This document shows, one piece after another, positions 48,430 to 61,670 of a DNA stretch of 64,000 bases; position 1 is the first letter of the stretch, and every line of letters starts with the position of its first letter. Both the position numbers and the translations under genes were made by a program. The stretch is from Pisaster brevispinus. Taxonomy: Eukaryota; Echinodermata; Asteroidea; Forcipulatida; Asteriidae. The stretch lies in the NCBI GenBank assembly GCA_023634235.1, contig JAMKCF010000003.1, forward strand, positions 20,244,742-20,308,741, given 5' to 3'. Under the pieces are notes generated by a model. The model searched no databases, was not told the origin of the DNA, and saw only the letters and a program-made list of their open reading frames with translations.

Positions 48430-51400
48430 TTAAGATCTGCTTTCATCCCACTGCGTTCTATTGAATGTTAATGGCACCTAATGGATATTATTGCCACAAT
48501 GTTTCATGCCCCAGTTCCAATTCTCATCAATAATAAATCTTCTGAATTAATTCGGCTTTACGAGTAACAATCTCATGTTTTATACACGTGATAATGTGCC
48601 CGTGTGCGCTGTTATTGGGAGGGGGTAGGGGGTAGGAAGGGGGTAGTGCCCGCCCCTGCACCCTTTCGATTTGGTTACGCCACTGGTACAATACCAAAGT
48701 CCCGTGCATTTGCTTAAAAAAGACCAATCAAATCCATGATTATTGACTTGCAAAGCATGATTGTCTAATCAAATTCAGAGAATGGGATTCCGTTGAGCAA
48801 ATTCCATTCTTGTTTAATGTGTTAAATTTGATATAATTGTATTAAATTTGTTGCAAAAATTCTGATGCAAATCATATACCTCCCTTGTCGCTCATTCACA
48901 ACTACACACACTTGGCTGGAATACAATAGCCTTAGGAATCCGCAGTGAGGGAATACCTACCTGTATTAAACTTAATAGTAAGAATGAATCAAATTACATG
49001 GCCACAAAAGAAAGTCATGATACTGAATACTTACCTTTGGAAGAGCTAGAAGAATGAATGTTTATCTGACGGAGCAAAAGTTACGTCGGGGGTATCTGCG
49101 TATAGAACGGCTAAACTCCGTAGACTTCCAGATTGCTGTCAATCTTACTTCGTGTTCCTCTGTGAACTATACCAAAACAAGGGGCAGACTGTTTGGTCAT
49201 TCACAAATTTATTTTCTCTATAATCTTTCCCTTTGTCACTTGAAATGACAATAAACTTGAGTCACTTTTGGAATCACTTCCCTTTGCTAAGGTTTTGCTG
49301 GAAATTTTGTTTTATTTGTCTCTATATATGATGTTTACTCTCAAGATTATGTTGATTTTATATGCGTCAGAAATCCAAGATGGACGCAAAGATGGCCGCC
49401 AAATGGACCCCTTGAAACAATTTAACCCTCACAATCACCCCGCGTGCTAAAGTTCTGCTGGGGAAATGTGTTCAAATATTTCTGTATATCATGTTTAGTT
49501 TAAAGTTACTTGGTTTTACGATTTTCGTCAGAAATCCAAGACGGACACCAAGATGGCCACCTCGGGGGAAAAAAAAGAAAATGGGAACATGAAAAAAAAA
49601 CACGTCAGGGTGCATGGCACCCCAATTTCCTACTAGAATAGTATACCCCATCGTATGGACATTGTTTTCGTTTACTTCTGTTTTACGGACATTGAGTCAA
49701 GAGTATTAACCTTCTCTCTGAAACAGGTGGGGCATTTTCAACGAATACGAAACATGACGCGCTAATAGCTTTTCACGGCTTGCTTCTTCCATAATGATCA
49801 AATGGGGCAAACAATCATCTTTAGGTAATAAACCGCAAGGGAAACTGACTGGGTTAATTTTAAAAGTAATTTTGGATTGATCAAAGAAAAATTCGCGTTC
49901 CTTAATCATTTATTTTGGTTATGTCATCATACTCAAAATTTTCTTCCAAGTCTATGTGGATGTGTAGTACAAAGCAGTCGGTCCGTGAATTCCATTGAGA
50001 AAGTTTACTCACTATAAACTGATCGGCAAGACTCGGAACTTTCATACCCAGGGTTCTTTTTTTATGTGAATTGCGCACCACTAGACTTGTATGGCTACCG
50101 TCGTCAGGGTAAATGATTATCATTTAATAAAAACTCATCTCAGAAAGTACTAATTCGTAAGAGAACAAAGACTGCTCCTCTGTAAAATTTAATTTTCTTT
50201 TGTCTATTATTCATTACGACTATCATTAACACACGCCGTGTTTTGCAAGGTTGTACCCGGCAACAAAGCCGCTGATTGATATGGCATTACAAACAAAGTA
50301 CCAAAAAAAACAAAACAACAAAACAAGTGTTAACATTTCTAAATGAACGCATGGAACAAAAGTCACATGAACAATATTCAATAGCTTGTTATTAGTAACG
50401 GCTTTTCATCATTGTAATTAGAAAAGTACAATGAACTGTGAAGGGAAGACGAAAACAATTAACTATAGGCTAATAAATGCTTGTCTCTGTGTTGAGCGAC
50501 AAAGTTTTGTTTAGTTTATTGTCTGGTCTTTGTTCCTGTTCATACGCAAGCTGATGAGCGTTCTATGGATAGTTCCAACTTGACGTCACAAAGTAAAAAG
50601 TTGGCCATCTTTATGGGTAATAAGTCCTCTTTTTTCGACGCACAACTATGAGTTGAGAAGGGCAGAGAGGGGAATTGTTAGTAGGTATTTTGAATTCGAT
50701 GATACGAGCATTAAAGTTGGCGCACAGTCAGAGTACGCCATGAGAAACATATTGCTATTGGGCCATCGCATATTTAAATTTCGAAAAAACAATTTTAAGG
50801 AGAATAACAAGCAATTTTGAAAATATTCTCAAAATGACCACCTTTGTTTGTTATATAAATATTTTCAAAGGACCATGACATTTCGCCATTCGTGTGTACT
50901 GTGTTGTTGTTTTTGCAAGTATATTTGTTTTTGTGGGTCAGGGAGACAAAAAAACGACAACAAATTACAACTTATACTTGACGTCACTTCTTCCCAAGCC
51001 TTAGATTTTACGTTTGAATGTCTAACCTTCAAACGCACGCTGTGCAACACCTTTTCCAGTTTGGTATAAAACCAAACATGATGCAATGTGTTTCAATGTT
51101 TGCACTCCACAACTGCCGAGTCAGCGACCTGATCCGGAATTGGGATTCCCAAATGAGCAACTCCTATCTAAGGAGCCGTGTTTATCCAGACACAGCGTCA
51201 AACCAGGAATATACATTTCCGAGGCAGTGGGGTAGGTGTTTGGGGATGGGGGTGCAAAATCAACCGAGATCTGTCATCCGTATTAACTTTTTTAAGTTAT
51301 TATTTTGTATTTTATTCCTTGTTTACTTTTTTACATGGGTTTGTTACTAATAACCTAAGCCTATATCTAACAACTCAAAATAAAGCTACGATTTTCAAAG

Positions 51401-53254
51401 ACAAAGTGAGTGAAGGGGGTACCGTTAAACTTGCCGTACCCCGGGCGCAATGAACCCTAGCTTGCCGCGGTCTCAGAGGTCTGGGATCCCAGTCAAAGTT
51501 GGAACCCCGGTTCCTATATGGTCATTTTGATCCAGATACTTGCCACAGTCTGACCCAAGTTTAGATCTGACGGACTGGGCTATTTTTCTGTCTTTGATAC
51601 CTACTTAGAAATTGTATTTTGAGTGTTTATCACTCCATGGTCTGAATCACCCAAACAGTTCAATTCTGCCTGCCTGGCTATTGTCCTTAATGTGTATTTT
51701 GGCCGGTAATGACTTTCAACGTATCGGTTAAATGACTTTCTACGGAGCTCTGGAAGTGCCATCCAACTTGTTGAGATCCTGAGATAATTAACTGCAGGAT
51801 AAAGACATTATAAACGTAAGGTGACGAAATCTTGAGACGATTTATCTCGGGATTACGACATCCTGAAGTAAGATATCGTCTTTCCGATATGTTTTATCGA
51901 ACTCTATCAACTATATCTTATAAGTTAAAGTAAGTTGTTGACATTATCTCTGCATGTCGACATTCTTAACGTAGGATGTCGAGTTATTCCTAGATAATTC
52001 ATCTTGGGGTGATAACATCCCAAAACTGTCGAGAAACCAAGCTTTATCTTGGGAAGACAATTCAACCCACTTTCGGGATATCGTCATCCTGAGATAAATC
52101 ATCCCAGGATGTTGTCATCTTACATTTATGATGGCATCAACCTGCAGGAAAATTATCTCAGGATCTCAACAAGTTGGAGCGCAATTTTAGAACTCCGTAG
52201 GTTTCTTCTTTAAATTAAGTGTGGCCAAAGAACTGGTATGCAACTACGCAACTCAAATAAACTGAAAACCGAGCGATGCAGGACCAAACGCTATCAGGAT
52301 AGTCCAATCCCCTACCTAACAAAACTGTATAATACTCAACTTGAATAAGAATTAGTATAAGAATATGTTGCGTTTCTGATAGCGAGATCATTAGGACTGT
52401 ATGGGAGTATATGCTCCTTTTTTAGTTGCACGATTTGCTAAAAGGTGGCTTTAGAACCCCGAAGTTTAAATTTTTTAATGTCTGTTGTATCTGTGTATTG
52501 TATTTCCGCATTTTCAGCGACTTTTTATTGTGTAATTAATCCTGTTGTTTTTACTGTAAACCATGTGCAATTCAGCCTTTGGCTGCGATGCAAGGTCTGA
52601 ACAAACCATTATGAATGAATGAATGAACGAAAGTAACTTGACATCCTCTAAACGTGCATGGCACAAGTGTATAGCTATATTCAAAAGATAACTCGTCCTT
52701 TAACTCGAGTAAACATCATCAACCGGCAACCTTTGCAAGGTTCCACACCAGGAACACAACAATTGTGATGCAGCACACCCATCCTCCCCCTTATTTGAAG
52801 AAGCACATAACCAACAATGCGTCATCCCAGGGGATTTATTGCATCAAGTTGAAAAAATGGCTACGTATAACGTCCAAAGATGTTGAATTGGTGGCGAGAA
52901 AGATACATGGAATTCAAACTCTGACTAATTTTAAACTACACAATAATTGTAGGCTATGTCTCCAATGAAACAGGCTAGAAAAACCACGCTTGCCCGAGGA
53001 TGGCAATAAGGGACAGTATTATGGAGACATTTCAAAACCCATCCTCTCCATCTTCATGTCCGGCAAGTTTAATTGCCAACTCGAGTCAAACACAAACTTG
53101 CATGTAAATTGAGAACTATTATAGTGTTGAGTGTGCATGCTTATACTACATGTACTAGCAACACGGTAAATTCAGTTAAGGATAATGCCTCGGTGTACGC
53201 GTGGTGTGCAAATGGCCCGAGGGCGAACATGCCGATGAATTACGTTTAATACCG
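48430..53254 (+). repeat. Unit A, copy B
   Basis: Colinear with 3650-8560. It lacks the hAT MITE found in copy 1 and carries a private LINE insertion at 52208-52632. Similarity to copy 1 begins near 'cctaatggatatta'. Confidence 0.8.
52208..52632 (+). mobile_element. 5'-truncated LINE insertion with (GAAT)n tail
   Basis: It interrupts unit B relative to copies A and C. The translation reads LRNSNKLKTERCRTKRYQDS, PIPYLTKLYNTQLE and a stop, a typical LINE ORF2 end (RY..S.IPYLT.LYN). An AT-rich 3' UTR and the tail 'atgaatgaatgaatgaac' follow. Insertion is + strand and postdates the duplication of the unit. Confidence 0.82.
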
Positions 53255-53557
53255 CGGGCATTATCCTGTACATATAGCCTGAACATCTTACGTCACACTT
53301 CCAGGCTGGTGAACAACGCCAGATATTATCCTTTAGAGCCTGCCAGGATCCTGCCACATGTACCTTTGGCCTCACATTCCGTAAATACCGTGTCAGCCTG
53401 GGTACCATGGGCTGCGCGCCATATCGATACATCTCTTACGTTTTAGCTTGACGATGCAAAACGATGCGAAACTCTTTTTTATGTCCAGAATTTTTTTCCC
53501 AGATTTCCTTTGCAAATTAAAAAGATGTCAATCTCTCTTGCCGCGAACATTATTTCT
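53255..53557 (+). repeat. R1 repeat, truncated copy between units B and C
   Basis: From 'attatcctgtacatatagcc' to 'gcgaacattatttctg', where it breaks directly into unit C at 'aattcagagaatgggattcc'. Confidence 0.75.
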
Positions 53558-56500
53558 GAATTCAGAGAATGGGATTCCGTTGAGCAAATGTAATTAATGT
53601 TAAATGTTTTAAATTTGATAAATTTGCAATAAATTTGTTGAAAAAATTGTAAGCAAATCCTGTAACCTCCATGGTCACTCATTCACAACTACACACACTT
53701 GACTGGAATACAATAGCCTTAGGAATCCGCAGTGAGGGAATACCTACCTGTATTAAACTTAATAGTAAGAATGAATCAAATTACCTGGCCACAAAAGAAA
53801 GTCATGATACTGAATACTTACCTTTGGAAGAGCTGGAAGAATGAATGTTTATCTGACGGAGCAAAAGTTACGGCGGGGGTATCTGCGTATAGAACGGCTA
53901 AACTCCGTAGACTTCCAGAATGCTGTCAATCTTACTTCGTGTTCCTCTGTGAACTATACCAAAACAAGGGCAGACTGTTTGGTCATTCATAAATTTATTT
54001 GCTCTATAATCCTTCCCGCCCAAACTTGAAATGACGATAACTTGGGTCACTTTCCCATGCTGAGGTTATGCTGGAAATTGTGTTTTATTTGTCTCTGTAT
54101 AATGTTTAGTCTCATGATTATGCTGATTTTTGATGCGTCAGAAATCCAAGATGGCCGCAAAGATGGCCGCCAAATGGACCCCTTGAGACAAATTAACCCT
54201 CACAATCACCCCTCATGCTAAAGTTATGCTGGGAAATGTGTTCATATATTTCTGTATATGGTGTTTAAGTTGGTTTTACGATTTTCGTCAGAAATCCAAG
54301 ACGGACACAAAGTTGGCCGCCAAAAGAACCCCTTGGGACAAATTTTGAAAATGGGAACATAAAAAAATATCTCAGGGTGCATGGCACCCCAATTTCCTAC
54401 TAGAGTAGTAAGGCCCCTTCGTATGGACATTGTTTTCGTTTACTTATGTTTTTACGGACATTGAGTCAAGAGTATTAACCTTTTCTCTGAAACAGGTGGG
54501 CATTTTCAATGAATATAACTAAACATGACGCGCTTTAATAGCTTTTCACGGCTTGCTTCTTCCATAATGATCAAATGGGGCAAACAATCATCTTTAAGTA
54601 ATAAACCACAGGGAAACTGACTGGGTTAATTTTGGATTTATCAAAGAAAAATTCGCGTTCCTTAATCTTTTATTTCGGTTTTGTCTTCATACTCAAACTT
54701 GTCCTCCAAGTCTATGTGGTTGTGTAATACAAAGCAGTCGGTCCGTGAATTCCATTGAGAAAGTCCACTCACTTTAAAACTGTTCGGCAAGACTTGCAAC
54801 TTTCATACCCATAGTTTTTTTTATGTGACTTGCACACCACTAAACTTGTATGGCTATCGTCGTCAGGGTAAATGATTATAATTGAATGAAAGCTCGTCTT
54901 AGAAAGTAATAATTCATAAGGGAAGAAAGACTGCCTCTCTGTAACAATTAATTTTGTTTTGTCGATTATTTTTTATGACTATAATCATTTAACGCACGTC
55001 ATGTTTTGCAAGGTTGTACCCGGGAACAAAGCCACTGATTGATATGGCATTACAAAAAAAGTGCAAAAATATAAATAAAAACAAACAATGTCAGCAACAC
55101 CACTAACTGACACACACGTAGATACCAGTAAAAAGTAGCAATCTGAGAAAACAGCGTTTGAAGTTGAACGTTTTTTAAAATGAAGTTTTCGTGCAAAAAT
55201 CCGAAGTATTTTCAACTATAGTTTTCTTACAGTGGGAACTTGATGCTTTGAACTTCATATAAACAGTGCTTTTTACTGCTTTTTGTCCTAAATTTATAAG
55301 CAATAAAGTGAGAAAGGTTTGTGTCAGTTCGTGGCGACGAAAATTTACGCATTGTTAACATTTCTAAATGAGCACATGGAACAAAAGTCACCTGAGCAAC
55401 ATTCAATTGCTTGTTATTAGTAACGGCTTTTCATCACTATAATTAAAAAAGTACAATTAACTGTGAGGGGAAGACGATAACAATTAACATTAGGCTAATA
55501 AACGCTTGTCTCTGTGTTGACAGACAAAGTTTCGTTTGGTTTATTGTCTGGTCTTTGTTCCTGTTCATACGCAAGCTGATGAGCGTTCTATGGATAGTTC
55601 CAACTTGACGTCACACAATAAAAAGTTGGCCATCTTTATGGGTAATAAGTCTTCTTTTTTTTCGACGCACAACTATGAGTTGAGAAGGGCAGAGAGGGGA
55701 ATTGTTTGTAGGTATTTTGAATTCGATGATACAAGCATTAAAGTTGGCTCACAGTCAGAGTACGCCATGAGAAACATATTTGGCTACAGGGCCATCGCAT
55801 TTTTAAATTTTGGAAAACATTTTTAAGGAGAATAACAAGCAATTTTGACAATATTCTCAAAATGACCACCTTTGCTTGTTATATAAATATTTTCAAAGGA
55901 CCATGACATTTCGCCATTTGTGTGTACTGTTGTTTTTGCAAGTATTTTTGTTTTTGTAGGTCAGGGAGACAAACAAAAAACGACAACAAATTACAACTGA
56001 TACTTGACGTCACTTCTTCCCCAGCCTTAGATTTTACGTTTGAATGTCTATCCTTCAAACGCACACTGTGCAACACCTTTTCCAGTTTGGTATAAAACCA
56101 AACATGATGCAATGTGTTTCAATGTTTGCACTCCACAACTGCCGAGTCAGCGACCTGATCCGGAATTGGGATTCCCAAATGAGCAACTCCTATCTAAGGA
56201 GCCGTGTTTATCCAGACACGGCGTCAAGCCAGGAATATACATTTCCGAGGCAGTGGGGTAGCTGTTTGGGGATGGGGGTGCAAAATCAACCAAGATCTGT
56301 CACCATATTAAATTTTAAGTTATTATTATTATTTTTTATTACTTGTTTTCATTTACAAAGATGGTCCAACCTTGAAAATTCACCACCCCATACATGGGTT
56401 TGTTAATAATAATCTAAGCCTAATTCTAACAACTCAAAATAAAGCTACGATTTTCAAAGACAAAGTGAGAGAAGGGGGTACCGTTAAACTTACCGTACCC

Positions 56501-57019
56501 CGGGCGCAATGAACCCTAGCTTTCCGCGGTCTCAGAGGTCTGGGATCCCATTCAAAGTTTGAATATTTTGAATTCCGGTTCCTATAGTTATTTTGATCCG
56601 GATACTTTCCACAGTCTGACCCAAGTTTAGATCTGACGGACTGGGCTTTCAACGTACCAGTTAAAAGACTTTCTACGGAGCTCTGGAAGTGCCACTCGAC
56701 ATGTTGAGATCCTGAGATAATTAAACTGCAGGATAAAGACATCATAAACTTAAGGTGACAAAATCTTGAGACAATTTATCTCGGGATTACGACATCCTGA
56801 AGTAAGATATCGTCTTTCCGATATGTTTTATCGAACTCTATCAACTATATCTTATAAGTTAAAGTAAATTGTTGACATTATCTCTGGATGTCGACATTCT
56901 TAACGTAGGGTGTCGATTTATTCCTAGATAAGTCAACTTGTGGTGATAACATCCCAAAACTGTCGAGAAACCAAGCTTTATCTTGGGAAGACAATTCAAC
57001 CTACTTTCGGGATATCGTC
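53558..57019 (+). repeat. Unit A, copy C (truncated both ends)
   Basis: Matches 48775-52110 of copy B and 3945-7260 of copy A. At 57019 it jumps to sequence equivalent to 8112 ('aatgagacaaaacccacc'), so about 850 bp of the unit is missing. A private insert lies at about 55080-55350 ('gtcagcaacaccactaactg'). Confidence 0.78.
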
Positions 57020-57084
57020 ATCAATGAGACAAAACCCACCCTCTCCATCTTCATGGTCCGGCAAGTTGCCAACTCGAGTCAAAT

Positions 57085-57300
57085 TTAAATATTGTCATTA
57101 CTCTCTTGCTGTGAACATTATTTCTTACCCGTTGAAGATTCACCTAACGACCTCTTTCAAAATAAAGATGCACAAATAATTTTGGGATGTGATTTAGCTG
57201 TACTTGTTTATTTGTGTTCCCTCAAATACAAATGAAAATAATTTGCATATTTACGGGTTGAATTATGTGCTGGACACTTCTTTTTCCATTAACCTGTTGT
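57085..57300 (+). repeat. R1 repeat, 3' piece
   Basis: 'gattcacctaacgacctct', 'gctggacacttctttttcc' and 'attaacctgttgtgatactg' match 8870-9035. The left half of R1 is missing here. Confidence 0.75.
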
Positions 57301-57499
57301 GATACTGGGAATGTGGAGGGGACCAATTGACCCAATCTTGGGGGAAAACATGTTTTCCATAGTCCGACTCCTGGACTATACAGTGCCCGATACGGGGCAG
57401 AGGGTAACCCCCCTCTCCCTTCCAATGTTCCCATACTTTAACACGCTATGTTCCTCTTGCAATGTAAGCCTGCCCCCCCCCCCAAAAAAAAAAAAAAAA

Positions 57500-57700
<201 letters not shown>

Positions 57701-57909
57701 CATTGAATAAAAAAAATCATCTCAAGAATTCTCGAGATTCCACACAATGGGGACACAATAGGGGTACACCATGCTCCATTTCGTGCACCAATGTCTCGGA
57801 AAGTTCCTTTGGGGGGGGGGCAAACCCTTTGACATCAGTTAAGCAATTTTTTTTTAAAAGCTTGAGTACTTTTCTGTTTCTATTTCATGTAAAGTAGTGG
57901 TTGTTCAAG

Positions 57910-58134
57910 GAAGGGTGTGCTACTACGGGCAAGAACGGGACCCGGACAGTGAAGACAAACTCCGCTGGATAATGCCTCATGAAGATCACAATAACCGCTG
58001 CTCCTGCACCCGGATCAAGGTTGGTGGGGTCAACCCGACCTTTGTGAAGAAAAGATCCAACGGAGCGGAATTCACAGATCAACCGCTCTTTACGCAAGAT
58101 ATGAAGAGGATTCGCCAACATTTCCAATGCGAAG
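57910..58134 (+). CDS. FReD protein 2, exon 2 (Cys-containing segment)
   Basis: Same length and phases as 9393-9617; acceptor 'ttcaag|gaagg', donor 'gaag|gtgag'. It encodes RVCYYGQERDPDSEDK, RCSCTRIKVGG, NPTFVKKRSNGAEF and RQHFQCE. All four Cys are kept, but 14 residues differ from gene 1, several with charge changes (V to K, G to R, E to K, E to R, N to E). The protein is otherwise unrecognised. It joins the signal-peptide exon at 38752 in phase. Confidence 0.75.
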
Positions 58135-58692
58135 GTGAGAAATCGTTAATTGTTTATTTATTTATTTATTGTTTTTTATTACACAATCCAACAGCACACT
58201 TATTAATAATAGGGTGAATTTTAAACATGAAAATCATACACACATATAAGAACGTTGATAAGTATGACATTGCTGAACCATGGCAAGACCTACGGCAGTT
58301 CATTAATTCGAGTTTTAAAACCTGTTTTAGATTGACTCAAAATATCACTATTTTTTCGAGAACAGAATTATTGACCCTTTGAACGACGCGCAGCCCACTT
58401 ACACGCGCCTATCCTGTCCCCCAAACAGAAGCATCTGTCAAGATCACATACATACGGGACAGTTTTGTGTTATAGTTCAGTCCAGTGTGATTAATTGTAC
58501 CTTCTGTAGGGCCTACTCGAACAAATCACGTTTGGAAGTATAAATGTAATTTATTTATTTTACAATTTCATTATTTAATGATTTTCTTTATTTTTAGGGT
58601 TTTCCTATAAAATTCATCATTTAATTTACAATCCATCATCAGGTCAATATCTCCTGAAAATTCAGAAAAAAATACATGAAAACGAGAGCACT

Positions 58693-58936
58693 GCCTCGCG
58701 GCTATGCCTCATGGTGTACAAAACGTGTTGACGCGTCTTCACTTCAGCCCATGGTTTCAGAAATTCAAATATTTCAGTTCAGCGCCCTCTGCTGTCCATC
58801 TGTAGGTATTTATTATGTCCGTGGTCAAGATTCGTTTAAAAAACGGCGTTCTTTGAATGAAAATTTAGAATGAACGCGCTTTTGTGTCAGAGAAAAGTCC
58901 ACGCCAAGAATCGGCCTACTTTTTCCCCCTTCTTAT
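58693..58936. other. About 244-bp block present only in copy 2
   Basis: Both loci share '...gaaaacgagagcactg' on the left and 'aagtaaaacaaaagaccc' on the right. Copy 2 has this extra block, with no clear inverted ends or target duplication. It contains 'cagcgccctctgctgtcc' (58779-58796), the reverse complement of a CTCF-like core. Confidence 0.6.
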
Positions 58937-59442
58937 AAAGTAAAACAAAAGACCCCCCCTCCCAAAAAAAGAAGAAGATGACTCCGAGTCTGATACGCCA
59001 TGGAAGTGCAGCGATTTGTTTCGATAGGTGTCTCATGAGTTGATGTACACTGCAGCCATCTTTGTCAGACTCCACTGGTAATAAGGCACGGGGAAACTGG
59101 CTTTGCAGTTGTCTGTGGTTGTTTTATTGACTCTGTAAATTGGTGAGCAGAGTCTTGTTGGTTCGGCCCATTTCAGAATCAAGCTAAACCCAAGTTAAAC
59201 ATTACATTGAAAATGAACCAAACTTAAGTACAATATAAATCCCTTGGCCGCCATTTTAGCGAATCGCATAATACATTGTACATCAAAAGAAAATTGCTTA
59301 GAAAATCAAAGGATAGCACAAATATGTTGATTTCAAGAAACACTAGAATTCCTACGTTCCTTTGATAACCAATGGCTGAAAGATTTAATAAATGTTGCAA
59401 AGTGATATCTAAACAAGATTCATATCCGTAATGTGGTGAACA

Positions 59443-59716
59443 GGGCCCAATTTCATAGCGGCCGCTTTTGTGCTTACTGTGCGATTTCCATTTCATAGCG
59501 CTGCTAACCGTAAGCACACGCAAAGGCATGCTAACCTTCCAGTACTTACTGTATGAAAATAAAGGACGTAACAATGCAAATCCATGGTGATCGCGCAAGC
59601 TGACCGCATAATTTTCTTGCTAACCTGTGAAAAACGCTTACGCTCAAGCAAATTTTTCTGCAATAGTTAGCACGAAAAATTGCTTACCGTTAAGCAGCGC
59701 TATATGAATTTGGGCC
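59443..59716. mobile_element. MITE family M1 (same insertion as 10664-10936)
   Basis: It sits at the equivalent intron position in both FReD genes, so it inserted before the duplication. Confidence 0.78.
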
Positions 59717-60409
59717 AAGAGTGCCGTTGAGAGTTTAGCTTATTTCAGAGTGACGCCCAGGTTAAGAGTTTGGCCATATGCAGAGTGACGCCTGGATTAT
59801 TCAACAGCGGGAAAGACAAATTGAAACGCAGGGGGCGCTTTGTAAATTCAAATGATACTGAGATATTTTAACAAAACGGTTTGAAATGATTACGCAAAGT
59901 TGGGAACAACGCAAAGGAATATACAATCAATAAACGGGGTGTTCTTTAGCTACACCTGGGCCGTGACATACACAGTGACACTGGTGGTTTTAATTCTCGA
60001 TAAAGGAACCAGACTCTTTTCCTTCCAGCCTCAGTTTGGTTACATTGGTTTGGATGTAATAGGAAGTGAGGAAGTTCTCATCTCTATTTCCCTCTGTTAC
60101 AAACACGGTCTAACCAAAACAAGACCAAACTTGGCGCTTTAATTTCCCCCCTTCACCGTCTGAATTTTCGATTTCTTGGGAGGAAAAACCCAGTTAAATT
60201 ACCTTGGTTTTTCATCCGTTGAGGATCTTTCATCAGACCGCAGAAGATGCGACTGTGTTTGGGAAATTGACTTCCCAGTCTTTCGTTATAACATGTTTCA
60301 AACTTTCCAGCAGAAATGCAAGATTCGTTGACATAAATTTTGATAAACCAATGTCAGCTCTCATAATGTTTGCATAATATCTTATTTTGTATTGTGTTAT
60401 CTTCAATAG

Positions 60410-60852
60410 ATACCCCGACCAATGAGCCAACCACGAGAACTTACCTGCCGACTACGACCTCTGACCCGCCAACTACGACCATGGACCCGCCATCTACGAC
60501 CACGTACCCACCATCTACGACCACGTACCCGCAAAGTACGACCACGGACCCGCCAACTAGGATCACGGACCCGCCAACTACGATCACGGACCCGCCATCT
60601 ACGACCACGTACCCGCCATCTACGACCACGTACCAGCCAACTACAACCACGTACCAGCCAACTACGACCACTGACCCGCCAACTACACCCACTGCACCAC
60701 AAAGCACGACCACCAAGCCCGGGCACCCTGACTGCCAGGCCTTGTTTGACGCTGGTCACACCCAGAGTGCTGCATACAACATCACCCCAGCTCAGTATCC
60801 TGACGGCCTGGAGGTCTACTGTGACATGACGACGGACTCAAAGGGATGGATT
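60410..60852 (+). CDS. FReD protein 2, exon 3 (Thr/Pro stalk and start of fibrinogen-like domain)
   Basis: Acceptor 'caatag|at', donor 'att|gtaag', same phases as gene 1. The stalk is 21 residues (three 7-residue units) longer and includes variant units TRITDPP and TTITDPP. The FReD start HPDCQALFDAG...LEVYCDM is kept. The 63-nt length difference is a multiple of three, so the frame is preserved. Confidence 0.88.
60448..60715 (+). repeat. 21-bp coding minisatellite (stalk), long allele
   Basis: About 13-14 units against 10-11 in gene 1. The extra units cluster in the middle of the array ('acgatcacggacccgccaac' type), consistent with slippage or unequal exchange. Confidence 0.9.
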
Positions 60853-61374
60853 GTAAGTTCTCTTTGCTCTTTTTATACTGATAATTCTAAACGAAATTGC
60901 GACGTCTTTTTGAGATACGCATTGGTCTTTTGGAACCTTTATTTGTACTTTTGTACTCCTTTTTTTCAATATCTACTTCGGTCTCTCATCACTTTGACGC
61001 ACTCTTTCGTTGTTTAGAGAATCCAGACCCAAATGTGTTTCTCTATTAAAAACAAATCGGTGGTCACTTCTTGGGGGATGTAAAGTGCTCCGGGTTTTGG
61101 GAAATCGTCAGGATTTGGGGTGTCGTCAGTGTTTGGAGGCATTGTTAGGGTTAGGGGGCATCGTCAAGGTTTAGAGGCATCGTCAGAATGTTGGGTATCG
61201 TAACAGTACCTGGCTATCAATCGTGATCGGGATTTTCTCATAAAGATGGTGAGATCTAAAATATGATAATCTTAGACAAAATCTTAGTAAGCTGAAACGG
61301 GTTACCTATCAAACTCCAACGTCCCTTAATACATTAATCATTGATGCATCTACTGCCGACAACTATTAACACAT

Positions 61375-61523
61375 TGTTTGTTTGTTTGTTGGGGTGTTGG
61401 GGTGTTTGTTTGTTGGGGTGTTTGTTTGTTTGTTTGTTTGTTTGTTTGTTGGGGGTGTTGGGGTGCTTGTTTGTTTGTTTGTTTGTTTGTTACGGGGTGT
61501 TTCTTCTTCTTCTTCTTCTTCTT
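61375..61523. repeat. (TTTG)n and (CTT)n microsatellites
   Basis: Equivalent of 12525-12665, with one extra 'ggggtgtttgtttgtt' block and a shorter CTT run. Confidence 0.92.
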
Positions 61524-61670
61524 TTTGGGGGGTGATAACAATTGCAAACTGTTTTAATCTTTCGTAGACTATTTGCTCTCCTGTGTTTGAATTTTAATTT
61601 TATAACTTCTTGAAATTCCTTTGAAAATGCTTCCATTACCTAATAATATATGTCGTTGTTTTTTAATCAG

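Larger units (their letters stand above)
58135..60409 (+). other. FReD gene 2, intron 2
   Basis: Closely matches 9618-11626. It has a private block at 58693-58936 and an M1 MITE at 59443-59716. No extra exon. Confidence 0.7.
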
